Source: JABCYV01 sp963729325 (GTDB lineage: Bacteria; Acidobacteriota; Terriglobia; Terriglobales; Acidobacteriaceae). Taken from it: a stretch of 64,000 nucleotides of DNA. The position numbers and the translations under genes were made by a program. Each line of letters starts with the position of its first letter. Positions within the stretch are counted from its first letter, which is position 1. Below are positions 17,519-27,298 of the stretch, one piece after another. Below the pieces are notes generated by a model. It was not told the origin of the DNA. It did no database searches and worked only from the letters and a program-made list of their open reading frames with translations. Location of the stretch: positions 1 to 64,000 of the forward strand of contig CAVSNS010000017.1 in NCBI GenBank assembly GCA_963729325.1, in the 5' to 3' direction.

Positions 17519-18058
17519 TCAATGCTTTGCCGAGCCCGGAGGAAAGTCCTTGAACATCTTCGCCACCGCTTTGTCTAGGTTCTTTTCATTTTTCTCGGCC
17601 TTGTCCGATACCGTGTCTTCGGCACTTCCGCGCCACACCAACTGCTTGGTCTTCGCGTCGTACAAGTCGACAACCAGGGTTCCTTCTTTGTAGTCCTGCT
17701 CGGTTGTGGTCGATTCGCCCATTCCTCCGAATCCTCGCCAACGCCATCCCCCACCGAAGCCGTCATAGAATGTTTGAAGTGTTCTTTGGGTCTGGGTCGT
17801 CTTAAGGGCCACAATGGCCACATCACCGCCGCTTTCCACCTGAGTCCAGCCCTTGGCGGCCAGCTGGGCGTCCACGGCATCCTTAATGCGAGCATCCCAC
17901 AGCGAGTCAGCAGGCTTGATCTCCTGCCACGAATAAGTCTTGTACTGGGTGAAATTGGCTTTGTGATCAAAGTCGGTCTGGACGTGTTGCGCAAGTGCGG
18001 TGCCCAGTGCGACCAGCAATAGCATCATGGAAACTGTTGTATAACGTACGAGCTTCAT
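17519..18058 (-). CDS. DUF4136 lipoprotein-like secreted protein
   Basis: A 179-residue protein with a signal sequence (YTTVSMMLLLVALGTALAQ) and a DUF4136 pattern: VQTDFDHKANFTQYKTYSW near the N-terminus, IKDAVDAQLAAKGWTQVES, an aromatic Gly-rich stretch (GFGGGWRWRGFGG), EGTLVVDLYDAKTKQLVWRG and a C-terminal FKDFPPG. DUF4136 proteins are envelope proteins of unknown role. There is no lipobox Cys here. The start at 18058 follows AAAGGAGATTT, which lies at the left edge of a 423-bp tandem duplication. Confidence 0.82.
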   Translation of the reverse strand: MKLVRYTTVSMMLLLVALGTALAQHVQTDFDHKANFTQYKTYSWQEIKPADSLWDARIKDAVDAQLAAKGWTQVESGGDVAIVALKTTQTQRTLQTFYDGFGGGWRWRGFGGMGESTTTEQDYKEGTLVVDLYDAKTKQLVWRGSAEDTVSDKAEKNEKNLDKAVAKMFKDFPPGSAKH

Positions 18059-18479
18059 AGAAATCTCCTTTGCTGGTGCAGAGCATGCACTTGCCCCACC
18101 AAACATCCTCCACATAGACGAATCGGCATAGTCGCTCTAATTTCATAACTGTGCAGGTGAGGACGCCAAGAATTGATGCCTGCAGGTTAGGCTTGCATGT
18201 CGACAGACCGACGGAGTGTCTGCCCGTGAACGTTTGGATAGGTTCATTCTCCTTGGGCTGCTGCTACCGGGAACAACCTAGCTGCGGCAAGGGAAATTGC
18301 TTCACATACCTTTGGCCGCGCACACAGGCAGGAACATCTAATGATCTCCACTTTGAACCCGGAGGGTCATTGTGACGGTGCTGGTCCGGAAGAATTTCCG
18401 ATCCCACGGGACGAAATTCGGTACGGCAATGGTCGCCAGCGGGCCTCTTTGACCTGCCAAAGGTGGAATAGTGATTACG
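18057..18479. repeat. Tandem 423-bp duplication, copy 1
   Basis: The left copy of a direct tandem repeat with period 423 bp; the right copy is 18480-18903. It begins with ATAGAAATCTCCTTTGCTGG, which is the reverse-strand ribosome site and 5' region of the DUF4136 gene. The copies differ at roughly 20 positions including small indels. It contains a short dyad (CAGAC...GTCTG, about 18201-18223). No transposase or terminal inverted repeat is present, so it is a segmental duplication. Confidence 0.85.
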
Positions 18480-18903
18480 ATAGAAATCTCCTTTGCTGGT
18501 GCAGAGCATGCACTTGCCCCACCAAACATCTTCCACATAGAAGAATCGGCATAGTCGCTCTGATTTCATAACTGTGCAGGTGAGGACGCCAAGAATTGAC
18601 GCCTGCAGATTAGGCTTGCATGTCGACAGACCGACGGAGTGTCTGCCCGTGAACGTTTGGATAGGTTCATTCTCGTTGGGCTGCTGCTACCGGGAACAAC
18701 CTAGCTGGGGGCAAGGGAAATTGTTTCACGTACCTTTGGCCGCGCGATCAGGCAGGAACATCTAACGATGTCCACTTTGAACCCGGAGGGTCATTGTGAC
18801 GGTGCTGGTCCGAAAAGAATTTCCGATCCCGATCCCACGAGACGAAATTCGCTACGGCAATGTCCGCCAGCTGCCCGCTTTGACCTGCCAAAGGTGGAGT
18901 AGT
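18480..18903. repeat. Tandem 423-bp duplication, copy 2
   Basis: The right copy of the tandem repeat, ending at the start of the rightward gene at 18905. Its left edge retains the ATAGAAATCTCC sequence, but no DUF4136 start follows it, so this ribosome site is an orphan. The region between the two divergent genes therefore consists of two consecutive versions of one intergenic segment. Confidence 0.85.
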
Positions 18904-18904
18904 G

Positions 18905-19788
18905 ATGACAATGTGTGCGTCCATTCAATCGGTTCGCTTTGGTAGCCCGCGGAATGCAAGTCATGTCCTGCTGCTAGCGGTTCTGATTGCGATGATGCAG
19001 GGCCTCGCCCGTGGCCAGGCGTCATCCGGTCAACCCGAAACTATGCCACCTTCTTCGACTACCGCCCACGAGAGATCTGCTGACAACCCGTCAACATCGA
19101 TCCAAGGCCGCTCGGATCAAGTGGCGACCAGTCCATGCCGCTTACGAGTGCCCGATACTCCGCCATCTCCGAACACCGAAAAGCCGTAACGGCCAACGCA
19201 CCCTTGCCCTATACGCCCTTGTCCGCCCGCTGCAAATTCGACCTCTTTCTGAGAACCACTTATTCGCCGTATACATTCGCGTCAGCGGGTTTTCAGGCGA
19301 CATTAGCCCAGGCCCAGGGGCAGTGGCCCCACTATGGCGGCGGCATGCAGGGCTGGGGAAAGCGATTTGGCGCGACTCTGGCGGATACGGAATCACGACG
19401 ATTCATCCAGACTTTTGCTTTGTCAACGATCCTGCATCAGGACCCTCGCTATTTTCCTTCACACAAGAAAGCGCTTATTTCCCGAGCGTGGTATGCCATA
19501 ACCCGAGTGGCGGTCACCAAGAACGACAAAGGCGATGAGGCATTCAACACGTCCGAGTTCCTGGGAGCTTTATTCACCAGTGCGCTGCAAAATGCTTACT
19601 ACCCAACAGACGACCGGAGTCTTGGGGATACCATGAATCGCTTTGGTGGCGCCCTGAGCTCGGATGCGGTTGGGAATCTTCTACGCGAATTCACGCCGGA
19701 CATGAAGCGTCTCTTCCGGAAACATGCCCCGGAGAAAATCAAGAAGATCGAGGAAAAGCTTCCTATCCCTCCGGAAGATAAGCCGTAG
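18905..19788 (+). CDS. Conserved secreted protein, frameshifted
   Basis: The frame from ATG 18905 gives a signal peptide (VLLLAVLIAMMQGLARGQ) and a Pro/Ser-rich linker, then is lost. The remainder is in another frame from about 19135: PLSARCKFDLFLRTTYSPY, GFQATLAQAQGQWPHYGGGM, GWGKRFGATLADTESRRF, STILHQDPRYFPS, SALQNAYYPTDDR and NLLREFTPDMKRLF. This pattern (GxxQA...YG.G..GYGKR.GA..AD...LHQDPRYF) matches an acidobacterial conserved secreted family of unknown function. One indel near 19130 separates the parts. The ATG at 19135 lacks a ribosome site, so one frame-broken gene is the best reading. Confidence 0.68.
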
Positions 19789-19998
19789 CCGGAGATCCAA
19801 GTCCTGTGCGGCCGTATTGAAATCCGAAGCCTGTCGAAATGCGGACGCTGTGTCAACCGCTGGACTACCCATGGCAGCTTCTTAAGGCCCTCTCAACCAT
19901 CCCAGTTCGTTCCAGGTTGCTGAAAATACATGCCTAAAATCCGCGGCAGCCGAGTGGCGAGGGGCATGCATTCTGTCTGAACGGGAGGGACAGAAAGC

Positions 19999-20619
19999 AT
20001 GCAACCGACACAGGAATACCCCGGAAGCGAACAGCGCCTGGAGCTTCGCATAACTGGAAACAAAACTGACGAAATGCAGGACGTTCTCTCGCGTTGCTTG
20101 CCTTCATTTCAGCGAAAGGCTTGTCGATACCTGCGCAATACAGCTGACGCGGAGGATGCAGTTCAGGACGCACTACTGTCCGCTTACAACCACCTGGATC
20201 AATTCAAGGGACAGGCACAGATGTCGACGTGGTTAACCTCCATTGTAATTAATAGTGCGCGGATGCAATTGCGCAGACGGCCACGCCAGATCCACGTGTC
20301 GCTCGATGAACGATTCGGGGAAGAGCAGGAGTTTTGCTTGTCAGACCAATTGCCGGCCAGGGAACCAAGTCCTGAAGACGAAAGCCGCGCATCCGAACTT
20401 CACAGTAACCTCCTGCGATACGTGGCGCAGCTTTCGCCTCCATTACGCAAAGCATTCCAGCTCCGTGAATTGGAGGGCTTGAGCACGAGCGAAGCAGCGC
20501 GCGCTCTGGGAGTGGCAGATGGAACCGTGAAGGCTCAGCTCGCACGAGCACGCGCAAAACTTAGGCGGCTTATGACCCGAGCAGTCAACCGAAAGCCTTG
20601 CTTAGCGACTGCAAATTGA
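19999..20619 (+). CDS. RNA polymerase ECF sigma factor
   Basis: A 206-residue sigma-70 family factor. Region 2 is visible as LPSFQRKACRYLRNTADAED followed by AVQDALLSAYNHLDQFKG and STWLTSIVINSARMQLRRR. Region 4 is LSPPLRKAFQLRELEGLSTS followed by EAARALGVADGTVKAQLARA. It should direct RNA polymerase to a small regulon. No anti-sigma gene with a zinc-binding or membrane segment lies beside it. The RND efflux genes begin 36 bp downstream on the same strand, so it may control them or be co-transcribed with them. Confidence 0.88.
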   Translation: MQPTQEYPGSEQRLELRITGNKTDEMQDVLSRCLPSFQRKACRYLRNTADAEDAVQDALLSAYNHLDQFKGQAQMSTWLTSIVINSARMQLRRRPRQIHVSLDERFGEEQEFCLSDQLPAREPSPEDESRASELHSNLLRYVAQLSPPLRKAFQLRELEGLSTSEAARALGVADGTVKAQLARARAKLRRLMTRAVNRKPCLATAN

Positions 20620-20655
20620 CGACAGCCGCTGACTGACGAACCGGAAAGAAATTCT

Positions 20656-23600
20656 ATGTGGATTGTTCGACTCGCATTACGGCGGCCCTACACGTTCGTT
20701 GTGGTGTCGATCCTTATCTTGATCATGGGCGGTCTCGCGATCGTTCGCACCCCAACCGACATTTTCCCGACCATCGACATCCCCGTTGTCAGCATCATCT
20801 GGAACTATAACGGCCTCGTCCCGCAGGACATGAGCGACCGGATCGTCACGATTACAGAGCGGAATCTCACTACCACCGTCGACAATATCGAACACATCGA
20901 GTCGCAGTCCCTCTATGGCATCGCAGTGGTCAAAGTGTTCCTCCAGCCTACCGCCAACCTCCAGCAAGGTATTGCCCAAGTTACGGCGGTTTCTCAGACC
21001 CAACTCAGACAGTTGCCTGCCGGATCGACACCGCCGCTCATCATTGCCTACAGCGCGTCGAGCGTGCCCGTCCTTCAATTGGCTCTCTCGGGACAAAATC
21101 TATCAGAGCAGGAACTCAACGACTATGGCCTGAACTTCATTCGAACGCAGATCATCACCGTGCCTGGGGTTTCGGTGCCCTATCCATATGGCGGCAAACA
21201 ACGCCAGGTGCAGGTGGACCTGAATACGACAGCCTTGCAATCGAAGGGACTATCCCCGCTCGATGTGGTCAACGCCATCAGCGTACAAAACCTGATCCTG
21301 CCCACAGGAACTTCCAAGATTGGCTCCAGGGAATACGACGTGTCCATTCCCAACGCAGCACCGCAGACAATTGCTGACCTCAACCGCATCCCGATCAAGA
21401 CCATTGGCGGCACTACGATCTACATCAAAGACGTTGCCTGGGTACGAGATGGCTTTCCGCCCCAGACTAATATCGTCCGCGTCAACGGACAGCGCTCCGT
21501 ATTGTTGACCATCCAAAAGGCAGGAAATGCCTCAACCCTGAACGTTATTTCGGGCATCAAGGCCCTTCTGCCGCAAATTAAATCGACGCTTCCACCCCAG
21601 CTACAGATATCGCCACTGGCTGATCAGTCAATTTTTGTTCGTAGTGCGATCAGTGGAGTGGTCCGAGAAACTCTAATTGCCGCGTGCCTGACTGCTTTCA
21701 TGATTCTCACATTCCTGGGCAGTTGGCGAAGCACCGTGATCATCGCGACCTCGATCCCTTTGGCGATCCTCACCTCAATCATCGTGCTCAGTGCGATCGG
21801 ACAAACGATCAATATCATGACGCTCGGTGGACTAGCTCTGGCGGTCGGCATCCTGGTCGACGACGCTACAGTCGAGGTCGAGAACATTAATCGCAACCGG
21901 GAGGCAGAACCGGAGAAGGATCTGGACGGAGTAGTTCTGGACAGTGCATCGCAAATTGCGACACCCGCCTTCGTGTCCACGCTCTCGATCTGCATTGTTT
22001 TTGCTCCGATGTTCCTACTGTCCGGGGTGGCGCGATACCTGTTTGTGCCTCTGGCTGAAGCCGTAGTGTTCGCCATGTTAGCTTCGTATTTCCTTTCGCG
22101 GACTATTGTCCCCACCATGGCGAAGTACCTGCTGCGGGGAGAAAAAGGGCATACAGGCGGCGCCGCTAGCCGTAATCCCCTGGTACGCCTTCAAAAGCGC
22201 TTTGAGGAGGCGTTCGAGAAATTTCGTCACAGCTTTCGCGGTCTGTTGGAAATTTGCCTCCATCACCGGGCGGTCTTTCTAGTTGCGTTCTTCGCGTTTT
22301 GTATCGGCTCGCTTGTGGTGCTGATTCCCTGGCTTGGCCAGGATTTCTTTCCCAGCGTTGACAGCGGCACGTTCAAGCTTCACATGCGTGCTCCTACGGG
22401 AATGCGCATTGAAGAAACGGCCAATCTTTGTGATCAGGTCGAGCAGTCGATTCGGAAGCAAATTCCAGCCAGCGAAGTTCACAATGTCATTGACAACATA
22501 GGCCTGCCCTACAGCGGCATCAATCTTTCCTACAGCAATTCGGCGCCGGTGGGCACATCGGATGCGGACATTCTCGTGACCCTGTCCGCCAACCACCATC
22601 CTACGGACAACTACATTCATCAGCTTCGTCTGACACTTCCAAAACAGTTTCCGGGCGTTTCCTTCGCTTTCTTGCCCGCCGACATGGTCGCGCAGATTCT
22701 CAATTTTGGATTGCCGGCCCCCATCGATGTTCAGGTCGTGGGAAACAACTTGGAGGGAAACCGGCGCTATGCAGATGCACTGCTGGCAAAAATGCGATAT
22801 GTCTCCGGCGCAACTGATCTGCGGATTCAGCAGCCCTTCGATCAACCCTATCTGCGCCTCAGGGTCGAACGCACCAAAGCAGAGCAACTTGGTTTCACTG
22901 CGCACGACGTCGCGCAGAACCTCCTGGTATCACTGAGTGGCAGCTTCCAGACGTCACCTTCGTTCTGGCTTGACCCCAAGAATCATGTCAGCTATCAAAT
23001 CGCGACTCAAACTCCGCAATATCGTACGGACACGTTGCAGGATGTGGAGAACATTCCCATCACAGGAACGGACCCAAACGCTCCTCCATCGATCATGGCC
23101 AGTCTGGTATCGACGCAGCGAGGAGCAGGAATGGCTGTGGTTTCTGACTACAACGTGGCGCCGGTGATTGACATCTTCGGATCGGTCACAGGACGCGATC
23201 TGGGTGGCGTGGCAGGAGACATCAACAAGATTATTGACGCCACGCGCCAGCAATTGCCGCGCGGCTCTCGAGTGGTTGTCCGCGGGCAGGTTCAGACCAT
23301 GCGCGCCTCCTACATCGGACTTTTGGGCGGACTGGTGCTTCTCGATCGTGCTCGTATACCTGCTGATCGTAGTCAACTTTCAGTCCTGGCTCGATCCTTT
23401 CATCATGATTTCCGCGCTGCCCGCGGCACTTGCTGGGATTGCCTGGTTCTTGTTCATAACCCACACGAATCTGAGCGTACCGGCCCTCATGGGAGCCATC
23501 ATGTGCATGGGCGTCGCAACCTCAAACAGCATCCTGGTCGTGAGCTTTGCCACGGAGAAAATGACGGAAGGACTGGATTCCGTTGCCGCCGCACTCGAAG

Positions 23601-23833
23601 CGGGATTCACCCGTTTTCGCCCCGTGCTGATGACCGCTCTGGCCATGATCATCGGCATGGTGCCCATGGCTCTCGGACTCGGGGACGGCGGTGAACAGAA
23701 CGCTCCCCTTGGCCGGGCGGTCATCGGTGGATTGATTTTCGCCACGGCTTCTACGCTGTTATTTGTTCCGGCGTTTTTCAGCGTTCTGCAGGGTTCACGC
23801 CGGCATGCAGCACAAGCGGAACCAGGACGTTAG
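20656..23833 (+). CDS. RND efflux permease (AcrB/HAE1 family), one frame break
   Basis: The inner-membrane pump of a tripartite exporter, about 1059 residues in full. TM1 is YTFVVVSILILIMGGLAIV. The porter domain follows, then TM4 with the proton-relay acidic pair in GILVDDATVEVENI, and a second half beginning about residue 540 with GQDFFPSVDSGTFKLHMRAP. The frame is lost at about 23340 after IGLLGGLVL and resumes in another frame with SIVLVYLLIVVNFQSWLDPF through TM12 to the stop at 23833. One extra base in GTGCTTCTCG explains this. With that corrected the protein is complete. Confidence 0.88.
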
Positions 23834-23856
23834 GCGCCGAAGAGGTCATTTAATTT

Positions 23857-25093
23857 ATGTCTGCTCAAATTGAAGAAACTCAAATGGAAGATAGACAACA
23901 AATCGGCGGTCAAACACTCCCGTTGAATGATGTGGGAGCAGGGAAGCGTTCGCGCAAATCATGGCTTGTCCTCGCGATTGCCGTGATTGTAGTTCTTGCA
24001 ATCCTAGGGTCGGGCATCTGGTCCCGGGTCAGAGCCCGCACTACGCTAAACACCGAAACGGCCCAAGCGGCCCTCCCCGCGGTGTCGGTTGTTTCGCCGA
24101 AACAAACAGCGCCGGCCGACGAAATCATCCTGCCTGGAAACGTGCAGCCATTCATCACTTCGCCTATTTATGCCCGTACCAATGGTTATCTGAAAAAGTG
24201 GTATTTCGATATCGGCGCCCACGTCAAGCAGGGACAACTTCTTGCTGTCATCGAAACGCCAGAAGTCGACCAGCAACTCCAGCAAGCTCGCAGCAACCTG
24301 TTGACCGCGCAGGCAAATCTCGAGTTGGCTTCCATCACCAAAACTCGGTATCAGGGACTGTTGAAGAGCAATGCCGTGTCCCAGCAGGATGTCGACAATG
24401 CGGTTGGTACGTTTAACGCAAATAAAGCAATTGTCGACGCCGATAAGGCGGCCGTGGAGCAGTACTCGGCACTGGTCTCTTTTGAAAAGGTTTACGCGCC
24501 ATTCGATGGCGTGATCACAGCGCGCAACACCGATATCGGCGACCTTATTAATTCCGGAAGCAGTACAGCGGCGAAAACCGATCTTTTTCACATCTCTCAA
24601 CCCGGAAAATTGCGCGTCTACGTCAACGTCCCCGAGGAATACTCGCAAGGGATCAAAGTGGGCATGACGGCGGACCTCAGTCTGGCTGAGTTTCCCGGGC
24701 GCAAATTCCAGGGAACACTGGTCCGCACTGCTGAAGACATCAATGTGACGACCCGCACCCTGCTGATCGAAATCGATGTGGACAATCCTAAGGGCACGCT
24801 GCTCACCGGCTCCTATGCCGAGGTGCACCTGGCGGTCCCGACGCAGGCCTCGACCTTCCTGCTTCCGGTGAATACCCTCATATTTCGTACGGAAGGTTTA
24901 CGTGTCGGCGTTGTGAAGGACGGCAAAGTCGTACTCACTGCCGTGACTCCGGGCCACGATTTTGGCAATCAGATTGAAATCGTTGCCGGCCTCAAGGCGG
25001 ACGATCAGGTCATTATCAACCCACCCGACTCCATCGTTTCCGGACAGGCAAGTCCAAATTGTTCAGGCAACATTGCCGGGGGATACCAAGTGA
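23857..25093 (+). CDS. RND membrane fusion (periplasmic adaptor) protein
   Basis: The adaptor linking pump and outer-membrane channel, about 411 residues. It has an N-terminal membrane anchor (SWLVLAIAVIVVLAILGSGIW), a lipoyl/barrel-sandwich domain (YARTNGYLKKWYFDIGAHVK, QGQLLAVIETPEVDQQL), an alpha-hairpin (residues about 140-205), and a beta-barrel (VYAPFDGVITARNTDIGDL, VYVNVPEEYSQGIKVGM). As sequenced it runs in frame into the next gene. Removing one A at about 25050 gives GQAVQIVQATLPGDTK and a TGA at 25091-25093, overlapping the GTG of the channel gene. The fusion is therefore probably an artefact. Confidence 0.86.
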
Positions 25094-26598
25094 AACGTCC
25101 TCGAAAGTTGATCTTGCTCGAGAATCCACGGCAAGCACCGTGGATGCTTGGCCTGCTGGCAATGGCGGCGCTCCAGTTGACTGGATGCGTGGTTGGCCCC
25201 AAGTACCACCCTCCGGCCGTGCCGGCTCCGCCCGCCTATAAAGAGGTGGGGGACTGGAAGCCTGCACAACCCAATGACCAGAATCTTGGTGGTGAATGGT
25301 GGAAGATTTTTCAAGATCCGCAGCTTGATGCACTTGAACTCCAGGTCAATGTATCGAACCAGAACCTGAAGGCCGCAGAGGCGCAGTTCCGGCAAGCGCG
25401 AGCAGCCTTACGCTACTCTCGTGCTGACTACTATCCGACTGTGACCGCCGGAGCTATCGGGAACTCGGACGCGGGTGTCGGCCAACCGTCCGCCTCCGAA
25501 TTCGATCTTTAACGGCATCACCGAGAACGACTTTACGCTGCCGTTCGATGTTTCGTACCAAGTTGACGTCTGGGGACGAGTGCGACGAATGGTGGAGTCC
25601 CAGCGAGAACAAGCGCAAGCCAGTGCGGCCGATCTCGCGACGGTCAATTTGAGCATGCACGCGGATCTGGCCGTTGATTACTTTCAGGCCCGCAGCTTGG
25701 ACGCAGAGGAACAGCTCCTGAACACTACGGTTACGCAGTATGAGCAGGCCCTGCAATTGACCGAGAGCCGTTTCCAGGGAGGGATTGCTTCAGAAGTGGA
25801 AGTTCAGCAAGCGAAGACCATACTTCAGACTACCCGGGCACAAGCGATCGATGTGGGCGTGTTACGCGCCCAATTCGAACACGCGGTCGCCATTCTTATC
25901 GGCAAGCCGCCCGCAGAGTTCAGCCTTCCTCCTCTGCCTCTCACCGCACCTCCTCCACACGTTCCTCTCGGCCTGCCCTCAGACCTGTTGGAAAGGCGTC
26001 CAGACATCGCGGCTGCGGAGCGGCGCGTAGCGTCCGCCAACGCCCAGATCGGAGTCGCGAAGTCGGCCTACTACCCGTCAATCAATTTGAGTGCTTCCGG
26101 AGGATTTGAAAGCTCCAGCCATCACCACCCTGCTTAATGGTCCGAGCGGCCTCTGGTCTTTCGGGCTGTCTGCCGTTGGGTACCGTATTTGACGTCGGAA
26201 GACGCCGTGCCCTCACCGACCAGGCGCGTGCGGCTTATGACTCACAAGTCGCTAACTATCGACAGAGCGTCCTGAATGGATTCCAACAGGTGGAAGACAA
26301 TCTCGCGGCTGTGAGAATTCTGGAAAACGAAGCTAAGGTCCAGGATGAAGCCGTCGTGGCGGCACAAAACTCCCTGAACCTTTCCATCACTCGCTACAAA
26401 GGTGGAGTCACAAGTTATCTCGAGGTGATCACCGCGCAAAATGCCGCACTTACGGATGAAGTGACTGCTGTCAATATCTTGGGGCGTCGGATGGCAAACA
26501 CGGTCTTGTTGATTCAGGCCCTTGGCGGCGGTTGGGACCGCTCGAGTTTGCCCGAGCGGCCCGAATGCTGTGGCAAACTGGCGAGCAACTCCAAGTGA
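25090..26598 (+). CDS. Outer-membrane efflux channel (NodT/OprM type), three frame breaks
   Basis: A TolC-like outer-membrane lipoprotein. The start is GTG 25090. A signal sequence with lipobox (LLAMAALQLTGC-VVGPKYHPP) marks the NodT family. The OMF repeats follow in three frames: EWWKIFQDPQLDALELQVNV to about 25500; then LPFDVSYQVDVWGRVRRMVE and LLERRPDIAAAERRVASAN to about 26115; then DQARAAYDSQVANYRQSVLN and SITRYKGGVTSYLEVITAQN. Breaks lie near 25500, 26115 and 26190; the last looks like GGG in place of GG. Without them it would be a complete channel of about 500 residues in the same operon. Confidence 0.82.
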
Positions 26599-26763
26599 AG
26601 GTCAGTGGAGTTGCACGGACTCCAGAAGCGTACGGGCTGAGAACGTGAACTCGACAAGCTTACTCCGCGGATTTGAGCCGCCCCGCGTCACCGCGCAAGC
26701 GATTCTGAGTCGATGAGCTTCTAACTCAGTCCTCAGTGGTGATCGTCACGATCATGGTCGCGG

Positions 26764-27066
26764 TCAGCGATCCCAATCGCGATCCTCGTGCCAACGCCTC
26801 TCGTGGGCGTCCCACCATCCGTGGTATTCGCTCCAGCAGCGCTCCCGCTCTGCGTTCAAGTCCCGTCGCCGTTCCTGGGCCTCGCCGCTGCGCTCGCCGT
26901 GTTTGCGAATCGCCTGATCCAGTTTTGCTTCCGCGTGCTCAATGCGGCGCTGGCACTTCTCGTGATCGTCCGCGTACGACCGGGGCACCGCAACAAACAT
27001 TGCCGCACTCAAACCCGTCGTCATAACCGCCGATACAGCAAATCTTTTAAGGCTTTGTACCTTCAA
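26764..27066 (-). CDS. Small secreted charged protein
   Basis: A 100-residue protein with a signal peptide (FAVSAVMTTGLSAAMFVAVPRSYA). The mature part is a highly charged helix: CQRRIEHAEAKLDQAIRKHG, SGEAQERRRDLNAERERCW, then WWDAHERRWHEDRDWDR. Two Cys could form a disulfide. The start is TTG 27066, preceded by AGGAGG. It resembles small helical envelope proteins common in acidobacteria; function is unknown. It lies between the efflux operon and the tRNA. Confidence 0.68.
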   Translation of the reverse strand: MKVQSLKRFAVSAVMTTGLSAAMFVAVPRSYADDHEKCQRRIEHAEAKLDQAIRKHGERSGEAQERRRDLNAERERCWSEYHGWWDAHERRWHEDRDWDR

Positions 27067-27200
27067 GCAGTCCTCCTGTTAGTTCGGCCGCACGGTTTGA
27101 TTAAAAAGGGTGCTTCAAAGTTGCCCGTTCACCCCGATTATGCAGCGGCTTCGCGAGAGTTGACGTGCCCAGCACACTCAGTACAATCGAATCAAAGTAA

Positions 27201-27277
27201 GGCCCCGTAGCTCAGTTGGATAGAGCAGCGGTTTCCTAAACCGTTGGTCGGCGGTTCGACTCCGCCCGGGGCCTCCA
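27201..27277 (+). tRNA. tRNA-Arg (anticodon CCT)
   Basis: A 77-nt cloverleaf. The acceptor stem GGCCCCG (27201-27207) pairs with CGGGGCC (27267-27273). The D arm is GCTCAGTTGGATAGAGC. The anticodon stem GCGGT/ACCGT holds loop TTCCTAA, giving anticodon CCT (reads AGG). The T arm is GGCGG-TTCGACT-CCGCC. CCA is encoded at 27275-27277. An insertion element begins only 22 bp downstream. Confidence 0.95.
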
Positions 27278-27298
27278 CACGGAAGGGGGTCCGGCCCG

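Noticed and set aside
18057..18903. Direct repeats as the ends of a transposon
   Set aside because: There is no transposase, no inverted repeats and no unique interior; the two copies are adjacent.
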